Origin: Antedon mediterranea
Lineage: Eukaryota > Echinodermata > Crinoidea > Comatulida > Antedonidae
Direction of reading: 5' to 3'
Assembly (NCBI RefSeq): GCF_964355755.1
Contig: NC_092678.1
Span: 16,466,922-16,530,921 of the forward strand
Length of the DNA: 64,000 nt
The notes beneath the pieces are model-generated. The model did no database searches. It was not told the origin of the DNA and worked only from the letters and a program-made list of their open reading frames with translations. A program made the translations under genes and the position numbers. Of this stretch, positions 1 to 14,400 are shown piece after piece. Within the stretch, counting starts at the first letter, position 1. Each line of letters begins with the position of its first letter.

Positions 1-2127
1 AAAAAGTAGTGAGCCCTCTAGCGGTCATTTGTGATTTCTGAGATTCATCGAAGCGCGACAACATCACCCGGAAATGATGTGAATTAAAAATTTTAATAGG
101 GTTAAACTCTTTTAACCAATTGAAAGCCTTAAATTATAGTTCCTTATGAATAATTCATGAGAATAATTAAAGCAAGGGTTGAAGAAGCATGTGACTTGGT
201 TTTTGGAACAGGATAGCAGTTATGATCCTGTCAGGTAATCATTGAATTTGCTCTTCTTTTTGTTAGATTTTATACGGTTTTTATCAATAATAATATTGTA
301 CATTTTTACGAGACCATAAAAAAATTCCTCAATTTTTTAGTAAACGAGTGACTAAATAAAAAGTTACTATGTAATGTAAATATTCGTTTGACAAAAAATG
401 GGCATGTTGATATTTTCAGGTATTTTTTAAATGGCGATTGAAATAGGTAAACAAATCACATGTATAACGGTGGTTTGTGCGAAGCTGGGCCTAGCCTTGA
501 TGGTCCAACGGGTACTGCGTGTTAATCAATGCGTATAGATACACACGTAGTCGTTTAGGCCAATTTTTTACATGTTTATTTATTAATATTAGGCCCCATT
601 CTCATTTATTTTAATTAATGTACTGAATGTACCACACTTTACAACTCTATATAAATTAGATTTTGTACTTGTATTAAATTCAAACGTTTTATGGGATTTA
701 AAACATTAAGCTAGGCCTGGTAGTAGGCCTAGGACCACATGCTAGGTTTTTTAGCCTAATTTATCATGCAGTATACCTCTAGCCCATCTTTCAAATACAT
801 ATTTAAATTAACATACTTTTTATATTTCTATATTTTTTATAGGATCTGACTCCAGAAAACATTTGCATCACTTGAAAGCGGCTATTTATGGACAGCATGT
901 TGACATTCAAAAAAATTTGACCAGCTCTTATTAATTAAATGTCTTTTAAATTAAAGGTTTTCATTATAATGAAATGTACGGTGACAGAAATTTAAATGAT
1001 TCTCATAATTGAGGTTTCTCATAGATTTAATATTGAAGGTAAATAAATAAAGCTGTTTGTTATTCTTGCCTTTAGAAATAAGCATGTTGTTAGTACTATA
1101 TTATTAAGCCTAGGCCATTATACAAATTAAAACTAAAACATACAGTAATCATATTTAAGGCCTACACAGCAGTACCTTACTTGATTTGATTTTTTTCAAA
1201 TATTTAATTGATGAAATAAATGAGTTTGACTTTTCAATTAGTTGCCATTTTATTAGTTTCTGTGTGTTTTTATTTATATTCTTAAAATAATTGTATACAA
1301 CAACTTTAAAGTATTGCGAAGAAGTGATCAAATTATAGTAGGCCTATTTGTATGTTATTGTCGCTTAAAATTATGCAGTTAAAGTATTTGATTTTAGGGT
1401 GACAGAAACGGTTAGGCAAGAAAAGAAATAAATTTGGGAATTTTGTTATGCGGTAAAAACAATTAAACATAATTTACCCCTAATGCATGTAAATGTAGAA
1501 AACATTGCTTATGTTAGCGCGACCGAAACTCGCTACTGGGAATAGAGCCTGCAAAAGCGACGCGTACACACCTACTCGGGCACCGGCGGAGCGCGATCGA
1601 TAGTAAATATACCCGATTTCAAATGGTCATAAAATTCTTTTAAAAAATATCAACATTTTGATTTTTTGAGGATTAAAAGTAAAGATATTGAAATTTAACA
1701 TACTATTTACAAATATGTATTTAAAAATTCGGAAACAATTTTAGCGTGATATTAAAACAAACTTTTTAGAGTTCCGCGATTTCCTACGCAGGATTTGTTT
1801 GTTTTCATTGTTAATGGGCGAATGTTACCTAAACTAGAATCGTTATAAATCTTTAAAATTTGTATTATAAGTAATTTCTTTAGTATTCTTAGTAACATCG
1901 AATGTCTCTAATTAACTAGCAGTTATTTATACTAACTATTGTTCAATAATAAGCGTGTATAAAGTGAAAATCTATAGTAATAATGTTCTTAGTCAGTTCG
2001 TCTCGCTCGCGTGAAGTCTTCGGGTTTCTCAATACAATTCTCAGCGGTAAGATAGGCTCGCGCTAATGTTTAAATCAAAAGCGCTCTCAAAACACTTTTT
2101 GTCCAAAATTCGCAATATGACGTGAGT
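1..2127. other. Unique left flank, no gene recognised
   Basis: This stretch shows no homology to the other two gene copies, no open frame of note and no convincing exon. It is AT-rich with scattered AGGCCTA words and a GC-rich patch near 1,515-1,600. Homology to copies B and C begins at about 2,128, so this is the sequence beyond the truncation point of copy A. I looked on the minus strand for replacement 3' exons and found none that I could support. Confidence 0.6.
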
Positions 2128-2416
2128 GTGAAATACATGCGAAATGTTACTACGTCTGTCTTTGATTTCATTTAGAAAACCCCTGTCTACTTATATCATA
2201 AGTCATTAAAACAGAGAAGGTTACATGTCATAAATAGGTACGTTAATGTATTCTGAACTTGTTACACTGAAGGTACTACACTGGCCATCCACCCGTTTCC
2301 TAATCTTTAAAAATGTATCAGCGCTGTAGGTAAACACCTAACATACTTAAAAGTACTCTTCCAGCTGACTGTGGGCACTACACATAATTAAAGCTGTTGA
2401 TTGTAGAATAACTTAC

Positions 2417-5400
2417 ATTAAATCGAACAGGAGATGGTACAGGCATGTTTGGGTTTACCGCTGGTGACTGGAACAGCTCTGTGTATTCTGATTCAAGTTT
2501 AATATATTGCACATTTTTCGACTTCAATATTGTGAAAGTTACATCTACTGCTTTTCCCGTTGAATCGTTATCGTGCCAAATACTAATCAGTATTATTACA
2601 TCATCGCTGAAAATAACAACCAACAAATACTATTATCGAAATTAAATTAGAGTGGTACCACAATCACTATATCCCAATACTTATAGGATGCCAAGAGTGA
2701 TTATGTGAACATATCTGCCGTACTTTGAGAAAAGGGCTTATCTACAAAAAGCTATTTTTTAGTAATTGACAAAAACAAAAACCTGTTTTTGTTTTTCATT
2801 ACCAACGTTCATGTAATATTTTATTTTCAAATGAATATATTTCAAAAGTACATTATTGAAAAATATCTGACATAATATTCAATTATTACTTTTTTATTTT
2901 GGGAGTCAAATTGCAGATAAAGCCTTTTTCCAAATTAGTTGTACTTAAAAATGGCGGGAAATACTTTGAAAACGGGGCACTTTTGCAGTTATTTTGTTTG
3001 TTTTTTTATCAAAATTTACCAAAACATTTAGTAACTTTAGTTAAAATAAATTATAAATGCAATTTAGATTTGGTAATTTGTAAAAAGGCTTTTCTACTGA
3101 AAGTATTAATCTGCCTCATTATATATTCATCATACCGTTATCTGATTTTGTCAAACGACTCAAATGCCAAATGCCGCAACCCAAATGTCAAACGCATATG
3201 TACAAATTGGTTACATTTAAAATTCGTCAAACATGAACAATGATTGCCAAAGATCAAATACGACGAATGCAATTGTTTGCCAATCAAATAATGCACATCA
3301 CAATTTCTGATAGTGTTCGCTGGTGTCAACTTGAACCATTCTAATTTAGCTTATTTTATTCATATAATTCTACAATAATAAGAACAATTACTCTTACATT
3401 GCTTGTATCCGATACCAAACTTACCCTTTATAAAAGGAATTAGTTTCGTATGTTATCTTGAACGACATCTTAGGCTTCGGGACTTCATTAATCAGCGTAT
3501 AAACTGATACTTTTCCAACCCAGATGTGAGCTCCGTCGGCAATCTGCATTCCAAGTCCTAACCAGTGCTCAGATCCATTGACCACCGCGTCTGTATCGTC
3601 TAGGACAACTTCAATTTCTAACGCCAAGATGTTATTGGAAGCATCTGGGTCGTTCACTTCAATAAATCCGTCGAACTGTGTCACCGACCAGTCTTTAAGG
3701 ATGCCGAAATCATCATCGTTAGCAATGTACTGCGTCTGTGGAGCGTAGTAGCAAAACTCTGTCGAATACTTACAGGATAGGGAGTCACTGACATACGAAA
3801 CGGACACTTTGTTGATACTCCACTGCTCGCTTGTCTTGTTAGTCGTAAAGTTGTATGGTAGTGTGACTTCAATTGTAGGATCAGCGGTACCTTTTGGAAA
3901 CTCAACAATAAGGTTCATGTGCACATTTTGACCAACGTTAACATAAACATTACCATCTGCAGACTGCTCGGTAATGTTCATCACGAAATGCGGTAGTTTA
4001 CTAAAAACTGCGTTTGAAACTCCTTCTGTAGTGACTAAGCCATTGAATATGTCAGTTAATTCAGCAGTTATCGTTACACGTAAAATAGCTCCAGGTTTTA
4101 CATCGGCTACATAGAAATTGATGTAACAACAATAAATAACGATTATTATATTGTATATCTAAAATAATGCAAATTAGGAAGACATTCAAACTATAATGTT
4201 CACTTCAAAGACGTATATTTTTTGTCAAATACATGCCTTAAACTAAGAAAGCATAGTTTTTGTTAGCACTTGCTGACGTAATTACGCTTTTGTAAAACAA
4301 AGCAATGTATACGGTTACCGGAGGGTTCAATAGGAACTGTTATAATGTGATATGGTTGGGGTCTGCACATTAATTCACAAACAAAACTTTTAGAAAAGAT
4401 TATCAATTAATGATAATAAATCTGATCTTATACGCTAACGACACGACTTTTATAGGAACAAGGATGTGGTAACACTCATTTGAGTTCAACAGCTTACAGT
4501 GTAAATTATTATTTTGGCTAAAAAAATACCAAACAAAAGATTCGGTTAAAATACCATTAACAGTGGAATTGATGGTTCCCTCAAATTGAATGTCAGATGA
4601 AAATAAACTGTTATTACTAAAAGACAAAATAATTTCTGATGCGGAGACCAGGGTGACCGTGAAGTTGCTCTGAAAAATACAATGAAATAACAACAGCTGA
4701 TAGCAAATCTGACTTAAAAAACAAAAACACAGTATATCGGTCAAATAAAGAAGAAACCCAGCAATAGGGAAATATCTTAAGCGGTAATGTAAATAGAATC
4801 TATGAGATTAATGTCGGCAAACTCGGATCTTCTACTTCATTTTTTCCGCACGCCCAACCAACAATTATATTATCGAGAAAAGACCTATATCTATTGTATG
4901 ACATACCATTACATTAAGTTATATTTAATTATTTCACTGCTAAAATCACACGTCACACTATTGATTATGACGACAACAATACCCCGCTAACCAATATTTT
5001 GAAAAAATACAAATCAAAATCATACCGTCATGGTTGAGTCGGTATTTCCGTTTCCAGTTAAAGTCCATATAAAAGGATCTGCTGACAGGTTGAACTGAAA
5101 AAAGATGTTTACTATAAATACCCGATTATCAGTGCTGTATCTAGATTTTCCCAGTTTCATAGGAATAGTTGGTAATACAACATCTCATGTGTTTCACATG
5201 TTTCTCATGTGATAATAATAACCAAATATTCCTCTCATACTTGGAAACTACATCTCGTAAATACAGCACTGAGAATCGGGTAATAATTACATCCAACCGG
5301 TATTTAGTATTATATACATGTTCCACGTGTGTTATTTTTGGGATAACCGAACGTATACGTATAGTTATCCATGTCGACACACGACACATGAATTCGTAGC

Positions 5401-8400
5401 TTGTTTTATTTGGCCAAATTCATTTTACGTACGTCAGTAGGACAGACAATATGTGATCCATTGTTCGCAGTAAGCATATGTTGGATTTATTTAAATTTTT
5501 GTTCTTGTTTATGTTTTTAAGAACTCAGAACTTCACTGATGAAATATGATATACAAATATATTTTCAACAATTTTAATTAAAAATCTCAATGGTATAGTT
5601 AATACAAAACGCATAGAAAATCCGGATCACGCATATGTGACGTATACGCGAATTTCACCTATTAAGCGACTACGAAGTGTTCCTTTTTAGTTAATTACCT
5701 CCATATTCTCAGCTGTAAGGGTGACTTTCAAGCCTGTTCCTGACCCAGTAGTGTTCACCAAGAAATCTGTCTTCACTTCATCTCCAATTCCGTAGTAGGT
5801 TGTCGAATCTTCTACGTTTGCGCCCGCATCCATGGTGATGATGGGAGCTGAAAGTATACGTTGCCGGTATCAATAAGAAACAATTAGATAATAACAATAA
5901 AAATAAGAACAATTATTATAGGCCTACAAATAATTAATCTTTAGTCGTTGAAAAACTGACTGCACTATTTAACGAGGCATAATTGACCAATACAATTGCA
6001 AGAATACAATCAGGTGTATTATAAATTTATCTATACGATGGCATGGTCTGCTATCAGATTATTTACTTGTTTGTAATCAATTACATTTTATATCGTTTTT
6101 TAATAGTTAAGTGTGTCATCAAAAGGATATTGATTAATTTTGTTTGCATAATTATTTCGTTGTGTCCAATCTAATAGTTTTTTGGTAATACTATAAATAT
6201 TTATAAAATAAAATAAATAAACTATCTGCGCGCAATACATGCTAGGCGCTTAAATTATTATATTCGACCTTTTTTTCAGATTTCTAGCCGTTTATAAACC
6301 AAAAATAATCGCAATATAGGCCCATTTAGGGTTCATTTTTACAAAAAAAAATGTAGTCTGTGATTTTAAAATCAACCATACACAATATATAGGGAATGCA
6401 TCTTTTATCAAAATATACTCGATGGAACTCTTGTTCGCCAAAAATTAAAAAACTTTCGCCCAATATAATAATAAGGTAAACATATCTTATTTCTATCAGA
6501 TCAAAGTTTTTAAATATGTTTCTCTCCAATCCTCCACTATGCTTTTGAATCACAACACGACAAAATTTCGTCGATTTAAAATCATTTCGGGAACTGAGTG
6601 AACATCGCGTCCAATTTCGTCTTACCTTGTTTTGTTCTGAAGAGTGTTTTTATTAGCACATTTGACTTAATTGTGAATGTAGGTACTTAAAAAAGATAAA
6701 TTAAAAAGGTGGCTTGTTGACAACAAATATACTTTACTATTATACAAGGCCTATACTGAAATAGAAATATAAAAGCAACGCTAATGGAACGTGTGTGCCA
6801 TTTGCATCTTTAACTAAAATTTGAGTTAGCAATTTCATTTGAGTATTAAAATAGAATATTTACTTTTTAAAATATATAATCCTCTTGGAATGTTAAGTTG
6901 ACTATCGCTACTTTGCCGTGATGATACTCCAGTCGTTATATCAACTCGATATATACCCCCGTCGTAGTCTGTCCAGTAAAGATAGTTTCCATAGATATCA
7001 ATCCTGAACGGTTTATTCAGCCCAGTTATAATCTTTCTTCTGTTAGTTCCATCAAGGTTAGCTTCCTCAATTAATTTACTGCTCAAATCACTCCAATACA
7101 TCTTTCCAACTTGAGAATAGTGAAAAACAAAAATGAGAGAGAGAGAGACGTTTACGATTGAATATTGTATTAAAGTTTTTAAAAAAAGAACATTTCAAGC
7201 ACATGACCTTTTAGTAGGCACTTTAGTTCAAATGAAGAAAGGTTTTCAAGAAAATAATAAATCACAATGTAAAACGTAAAAGAAAATCATTGAGAAAAGT
7301 GTACTCAACTGTAAGCATAGCTTAGATTATGGTGTCTGAGCAACATACTTTGTGCCTAACAAGTAAAAATATCATTATGCGCATGTTCATGCGCAGGGTT
7401 GTCTTTTTACTCGAAAGACGCGTGGCGCGTCGTTTGATTGCAAAGTCGTTAATAGGGAGGTTTCGCAATCTTACGAATACGATAACGGAAACGGATACGT
7501 CACGCACACGTATTCGTTTTCGTAAGCCATAAAAAAATCTGTTTCGCATGGCAACGAAATATCGAGGCGCGTCCAAAATATGACTGCGGTAAATTTGAGC
7601 GAAGCGCAGGTACGTGTTGCTTGGTGCTTGGCTGCCTAGGCCTAGCGTAACATCAAAGCGAGTGAGGACTTTAAAAACTGCTATTTATCTAAATTGACCT
7701 GGCATTTTAGTAAATTACTTTAGTAAATTACTTTCAATAAATCTATAATTATATTATAATCATGAATTCCTAATTCAAATGCAAAATGTGCAAAATAGAT
7801 CAAAAACTTTTGTAACTCGTTTTGTAGTTACGAATATGACTGGTGATATTCGTCAACACGAATACGCTTTACGAATATGAAATGGGGATCAGCTCAAAAG
7901 TTTCACAAATGTATGACGTATCCGTTTTCGTTATCGTATTCGTAAGGTTGCGAAACCTCCCTAATGTCAGGAAGTAAAGTAAGACGCAGACTCTACTACA
8001 TACATACATTGAATGTCAAAGTGATAACCCCACGTACATTTGACATGATTTTGTAGTATCATGCACGAGAATTACATTGCTGAGCCAGTCACGAATGCGC
8101 ACAAATTGATTACATATGGAGAGCGTGCACAAGGTTAGCTTAATTTTGTCAGTACATGCATCATACTACATCTTTCCTATCTTGAAAATAGTATATCAAC
8201 ACAGTAAGGAAGAGAGAATGAATTCAATATATTGATAATATAGTTTGATCATATGCTTGCTTATTCTTATAAGTACAATTATGTTAAAATGTTCTTAAAA
8301 CGGATTAGTGTGTACCAATAGCTTCACGATATAAAGAATATATTGTGTAAAATCCATAGCACTTATCAACCACCGCCTTGCCTAATCGGTATGTGGATAA

Positions 8401-11400
8401 CAATAGACATAGGCCACGATATGTAATCGATCGTTGTTTTTGTCATTAAGCTCTACAGGCTCAAAAGTTGGTAACATTTTATATTTTAACCTACAAAGTT
8501 ACTCCTGTTGCAGGTATAAATAAGCAATGTAATAAGCAATGTGGCCAGAAATGATCATGTGATTTATAGTAAGCGACTTTATGTACAGGCATCAATAATC
8601 ATAATTATAAATAGTTAGCAATAGTCTACATAATACGGTAGTACTATTATATAACTTACTTGCATTTAACATGGTCATACCGTAACTTACCGGGAACTGC
8701 TAAAACAAGTCCTTTTGCCTTTGTTACGTTTGTTACTAAGACGGTTCTTGTACTCAAGTCATTTAACTGCGCTCGCTCTATCCTGTCCTTTATTGTATCA
8801 GTCCAGTACAGGTATCTAAGTATAAGTATAATCTATGTTACTACATTCTGTTACAAGTAGTTCACGTCCTTTCCACAGATAAAAAATATATTGAAACTTA
8901 CGAAGTTACTGAAGCTGATAAGTTATTAATGATTTACGAAAAATGTAAAAAGAAATAAATCTTTATTACTTCCTTTTTTTAGTGGTATTAATGCATTATT
9001 ATTATTACGTTTTTGCTTACTAATCAAAAGGAAGAACCAACAGAATGGAAATGTGAAGTTCATAGTTGATCTCCCTCCAACGTGAAAAGAGGTTTACTGT
9101 CTATATAAGGTGACATTACCCGTTAGATATATCAAACGTAACTAAAAAGAATTGAATATAACTTTAATACGGCCAGTCTTTTACAAATATTAGTAATTAA
9201 TTTAGTAAAAGTGGTTCAATACAGTGTAGCAGTGTATCACATGTGACACATGTATAAGCCTAACATAACTTTAACCATAACATAGTACAGGCGCCATGTG
9301 AAACATGTGGCAAGGTATTTACAGAATTAGCCTATACTGGACAGATTGTACGATACGGTGCAGAGAATCGGGTGTGAATGAAAAGTATAGAAGCTTCTTA
9401 AGTTGAGATGTTATTAATGAAATTCATTTCGTTGAATGTTTTAAACGTAAAGGCAATTCTTTTTTTAAACATTCTTATTATTAAATTTGAACGAACTGAA
9501 ATGTGTGGTTTAGATGCATTAATAATATACAGAATACAAGTTCACCTGAGATGTGATCACACAGTTCATTTCCTTTGGATGAGTGGAAAAAAATAGATAG
9601 ATGTACGTTAAGAGAGAGTGACATACCCGTTAGCTGTATCTATCTCAATTGCATGTGGTTTTTCTAATCCTGTGTCAAACAAAATTGTTTTGTTTGTTCC
9701 ATCCAGATTGATTACTTCAATTCGGCCTTCTTTTTTTTCTGTCCAATAAAGTTTTTTTCCAACTTCATCAACGGCTAAACCACGCACACCTTAAATAATG
9801 ATGACAATTAAACAATTACTGCAATCCTAACCTATGCAACTTACTTTATATGCTATAGACTAAAACTGTGTTAACACATTTCAAATGATGCTCAACCCTC
9901 GACTAGGGTTATGTATTTTATTTTACGAAACTTTAGCACGAGGACGAAAACGTTTAATTTAACGGATGACGTCAACAATAAAGCCCCATTCCCTACGTTT
10001 TTTAGATCTAATTTAAGATCACAAACTATATTTAATGTAAAAATAATACTATATGGTCCTATTGCGATAACTTTTTTCGTCTTTAAACAGTTAAAAATGT
10101 GAAAAATAAATCGATTCTAATAATTATAGCGGCCCGCTATAAATCCCAAAATGCATTGCGCGCGGATTGATATTTTTGTTTTTCACCTGTAATTCGCCCA
10201 CTTCTATCGATCGTGAAGCCAAAACAAATGGAAGACTCCTAACTTTTCAGCGAAAATACCGGGTTTTCCCTAATTTGTATCAACGGAGTCAGGCAAAAAT
10301 AGAAAGACAATTAATGCAGCAACTATACAACGTCAGGCTAGGTATACAGCTAGCGTACGATGTTCGTACGTTATCGATGTTTACCAGCTAGGCCTACAAA
10401 ACTAAGCCTTGCTAGGCTAGGCCTAAGACCGTCCACGAGAGGTCGGTCGCCGCGAGCTACTTAGGTAGTGCATTGTTTCTCACTTTTTATCATAATTTAC
10501 CATAAAACGTACATTTAAGACAAGGAATGACATGGTTTAATGTTTTTAAAGTGATATATATGTATTATTTTCAAAAAAACGTTCCAAATTGCAGGGAAGG
10601 GGTCTTTAAGTTATTTGCATAACAGTGTAGTTCATGATTCAGCAGTTGCGATACCCTTTGGTTAACGTTTTTCACGTCGCTATTATTCAGAAATAAGGTT
10701 CACGACGCAACTAACTATAGTTGTTCGTAATGCAATTGCCCACGTAGAAAGAAAAAAGTATGTTATATATATATATATAATTTAAGGCGTATCTTAAAAA
10801 AGCAAGGCAGTGTAATAATTGAACCGTACGATAATTTCTTTTATGAAAAGTTGTACATTTTATGATGGGAACATTATATAAGTTATGCGTTCGGAGGCCT
10901 AAAACAGATTCAATTTATTTTAATGTAGTTCAACATCGTAATGGTCGGCACTATTTTAGATTATAAATTTCAAGAATCTGCAGATTTAGGTACAAACACG
11001 TTTTAGTGAGATTCCTTAGATATTAGTGAGTGACATTGCAAGAGATAGCTTGGGTTTTACAAGAACATTGATCCTATTGCAGAGAAATAGTCATTAGATT
11101 TCGTGGCAATTTATTTACAAAAATAATTAGATAATGTCTTTATGTTTACAGAGCATGATATATTGATTGTATTCCATGTTGTTTTTAACAGTTACTTTTA
11201 CTGGTTAGTTGAATTTTTTTGTAAAATTATGTTTATGATATTCATAATAATCTTATACGTTTATTTCTGTTATAGGTTTTATTATTTAATTATGTTCGGT
11301 GTTTTGATTCCTAGTGTTTATTGATTCTATTTTACCCTTTATTATCCCAGGTGTTTTGTTTAGTTCTTCTATGCAGTGGAAATGAAAAAAGAAAAATTTT

Positions 11401-14400
11401 TGTTTGCGAAAGCGGTATATAAAAGATTGGCCTATATAAATTACAAATATGCTGTAAAATTGTTTAACTTCTCCTACTCTTTTGGACTAGGGGCTATCTT
11501 TCCTAACCTCACATCTGTCATCAACGCTTACTGAAATCTTTCGATTCAGGAATCCTAAATCCGACCTCGTTATCTACAATTTCTGAAAAAATCAGAGGAA
11601 TTGATAAATGGTGCTTATACTTACACCTTATGCAAAAAGAGGTAAAACGTAAATTCTTAACGACATTATTTTAGTTTAGTATCCTCAAACGTTTAATTAT
11701 GATTATTAAACAACAACGTTTAGTTCAACAACACTTGGTTCAACCTTGAAAAGGGTTGGTCTATTTAGGCGATGTAAATCTAACGAAATTATAAACGTTC
11801 AAAAAAATAAACATTAACAAAAAAATAAATTTCCTTTGCATACAATTTGATTTAAAAGTTAGCGAAACAAATGCTACAAAATATCATGATGCTTATTTTT
11901 CCTAATAAAACATTTAAAAATGAATAGAATATTACTAGAATTTGATCCCAAAGATACAAACACTTCATGTTGGTTGGTGACAAGTGAAAACCGTTCAATT
12001 GTGTTGGTGTCGCCATCAGACCAATACAGTGTTAATCTGCTAATGTCATAATCAACAGCGTAGGGTTCAGTTAATCCGACATTCTGAATAACTGATGCTA
12101 AAGTCAAATTTGCGTTGTCACTGGAACTAAGGTTTGTCATATATATTCCAGGAGGATCCTCTTTGTTGACTACAAACATAACATCACCTGTATTATTAAA
12201 ACATTAAAAAAAAAAAACGTTTACTTGAATAATAACACCTAAATAAACAATAAGTATAACAAAATTAAACATTAACGCCCTAATTATTATTCTATTAAAC
12301 ATTAATTATTGGGATAAAGTTCTTTGCTGATTCACAAATAAATGCACGAACAAATCAAATACAATACTTATGCACAAAACAAAAGCGATTTTGCAAAGTT
12401 CCAAAGGACTAAATCTGCTTCAAGAGGCGACTTACAGGTCCTAAAGTAATATTGGAATGTTTCTGTCGTTCTCTTAGTTATTTTGCGACACATTTAGTCT
12501 ATATTATGTATTACCATCTGTTTAAAAAAAGTCTTTTAATATCAATTCCTTTAAATTTAAGTTTTAAAAATGTTTCTATTCGTATTTTTTTATATCGAGT
12601 GTTATATTGTAAAGAGTTTAACAAAGTTAAGTATTATAGATGTTTATATTTTAAAGGCCTCTGGATACTAGTTGGCCTGAGGATTCAGCTAGAAGGGTTA
12701 CCCTCTCTAAATAAAGTGGAAACAAGTTAATAAAAAGACAACATCAAAGCCGATCTCTACAAAATTATTAAAAGCATTCACTCCACATTTTCATTAACAG
12801 GTTTCTTACAAGCATTGTTCAGTCCCACTATCGCAATATTAAAACTGTAGTTACGCCTTACGCGTCTTTTACACCTAAAAATCACCTTTTAACTTTTCAT
12901 CTTCACGACGCGCAAGGCGCGGCAGCTTGGTTTCCATTAAATCGCTGCACTGTCGCTACGACAAAACGTCGGAACGCTGTTCCCGACGCAATCGCAATCA
13001 TCGCAGTCAAATCGGCAAAGTTCAACCAGGTTCAACCTTGCAGATTTGTCGGGGACGAATCGTAACTATTATCCAATCACACGCTGAATATCAGTCGACG
13101 TCACTCGTGGCGGGAATCTGCTCGCTTGTGTTCATTATGATCCACAAACATCGCAATGATGATAGCAGCGACAAACAATTTTGACGTGCACTTTCTTAAT
13201 GAAGTCAGGGAATTTCGTTGTCTCTACGACAAAGTAATACGAAAATAAATACGAATGAAAAGCAATACCTGGAGTGAGGTGGCGGCCAAACTCGGTTGTA
13301 CTGTTGAAAAATGCATTCAACGGTACCATAGTGTGTCCGGACCAAATTTTCTAGGTAGGCCTAGAACACTTTTCTACTACTACTAGCCTATAGCCTACGA
13401 TATATTCTCCCTCTAGCCGAAAGTATCCCGTAGGCATTTTCAATCGTGCGTCTGGCCCTTGAAAGTCTGTAATTGTAAATTTTCTGTACTTCGGTCAATC
13501 TTTTGCCTTGGTATGGCTTCATCATCTATTTCTTCAATTGGAAGATTTCGTCACATACTAAAACGTAGGAAAGTGTATACCCACTCACTTCTTCTACATA
13601 GGGCACTGACACTCAGATCCCGGGAACAGAACCGCATCGTTGTCCCTTCTGTATCCCCCGATGTTAACATAGGTGAATTTGTATTTAGCATCACAGATAC
13701 CCATGATTACAATACTGTGGAAGTTCTTGTAGAAGTTCTAGTTAGAACACCCATTACTGGGGCATTCTATGCACACATGTTTGCCATCCGCAGCTCCTAA
13801 AACATGCGGAAAATTCCATCGGTCAAAAATTAAGTCTTTTGTAGTTGATGGCATCCGCATGTAAACAGGCATTAATACACTCCAAATAGCTGAGCATGTT
13901 TCTATTACCACGTTGCTTATAGTGAATCTTCTAATTTTGAAATTGAACGCCTGCGAACTCTGAGAATCACCTGTTGCCAGATATATAATAGTTACAGTAA
14001 GGCCACAACTAAATTCACACATTTCATTAAGAAAAGAAACATCGAAATGATAATTTAAAAAGATATTATTACAAGTTGAATAAATTAATCAACAAGATTT
14101 AAATGTTTGATATTTCATTGACCTATTAATATTGCATTCATGCCAGAAAAGAATATAGAGAAAAGACTACGACAGACTGATGCTGAACAAGGAGACCAGA
14201 CACTAGTACCTTTACAGTCCTCAATGTCCTTTCATGCATCGTGTATGCCATTTCTGCATTAACAGCATCATCTTCGATAGGATTGGATTATAAAAATCAA
14301 TTGATTTCCGCTTAAAATGATACAATCCTTAGATTCTGGTAATGTCTGCTTATATCCATGATATGACACGCACCTCACAAATATGTTCCTCTGTACACAA

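Noticed and set aside
1500-1610. GC-rich patch as a possible exon 11 replacement for gene A
   Set aside because: A TTTTGCAG acceptor-like site exists, but the frames behind it stop at once and resemble nothing in B or C.
2445-2645. Plus-strand frame repeated at 26,953 and 61,698
   Set aside because: It is the antisense shadow of exon 10 in the three gene copies.
13459-13800. 113-codon plus-strand frame
   Set aside because: It is the antisense of the Harbinger transposase remnant, whose family motifs read on the minus strand.
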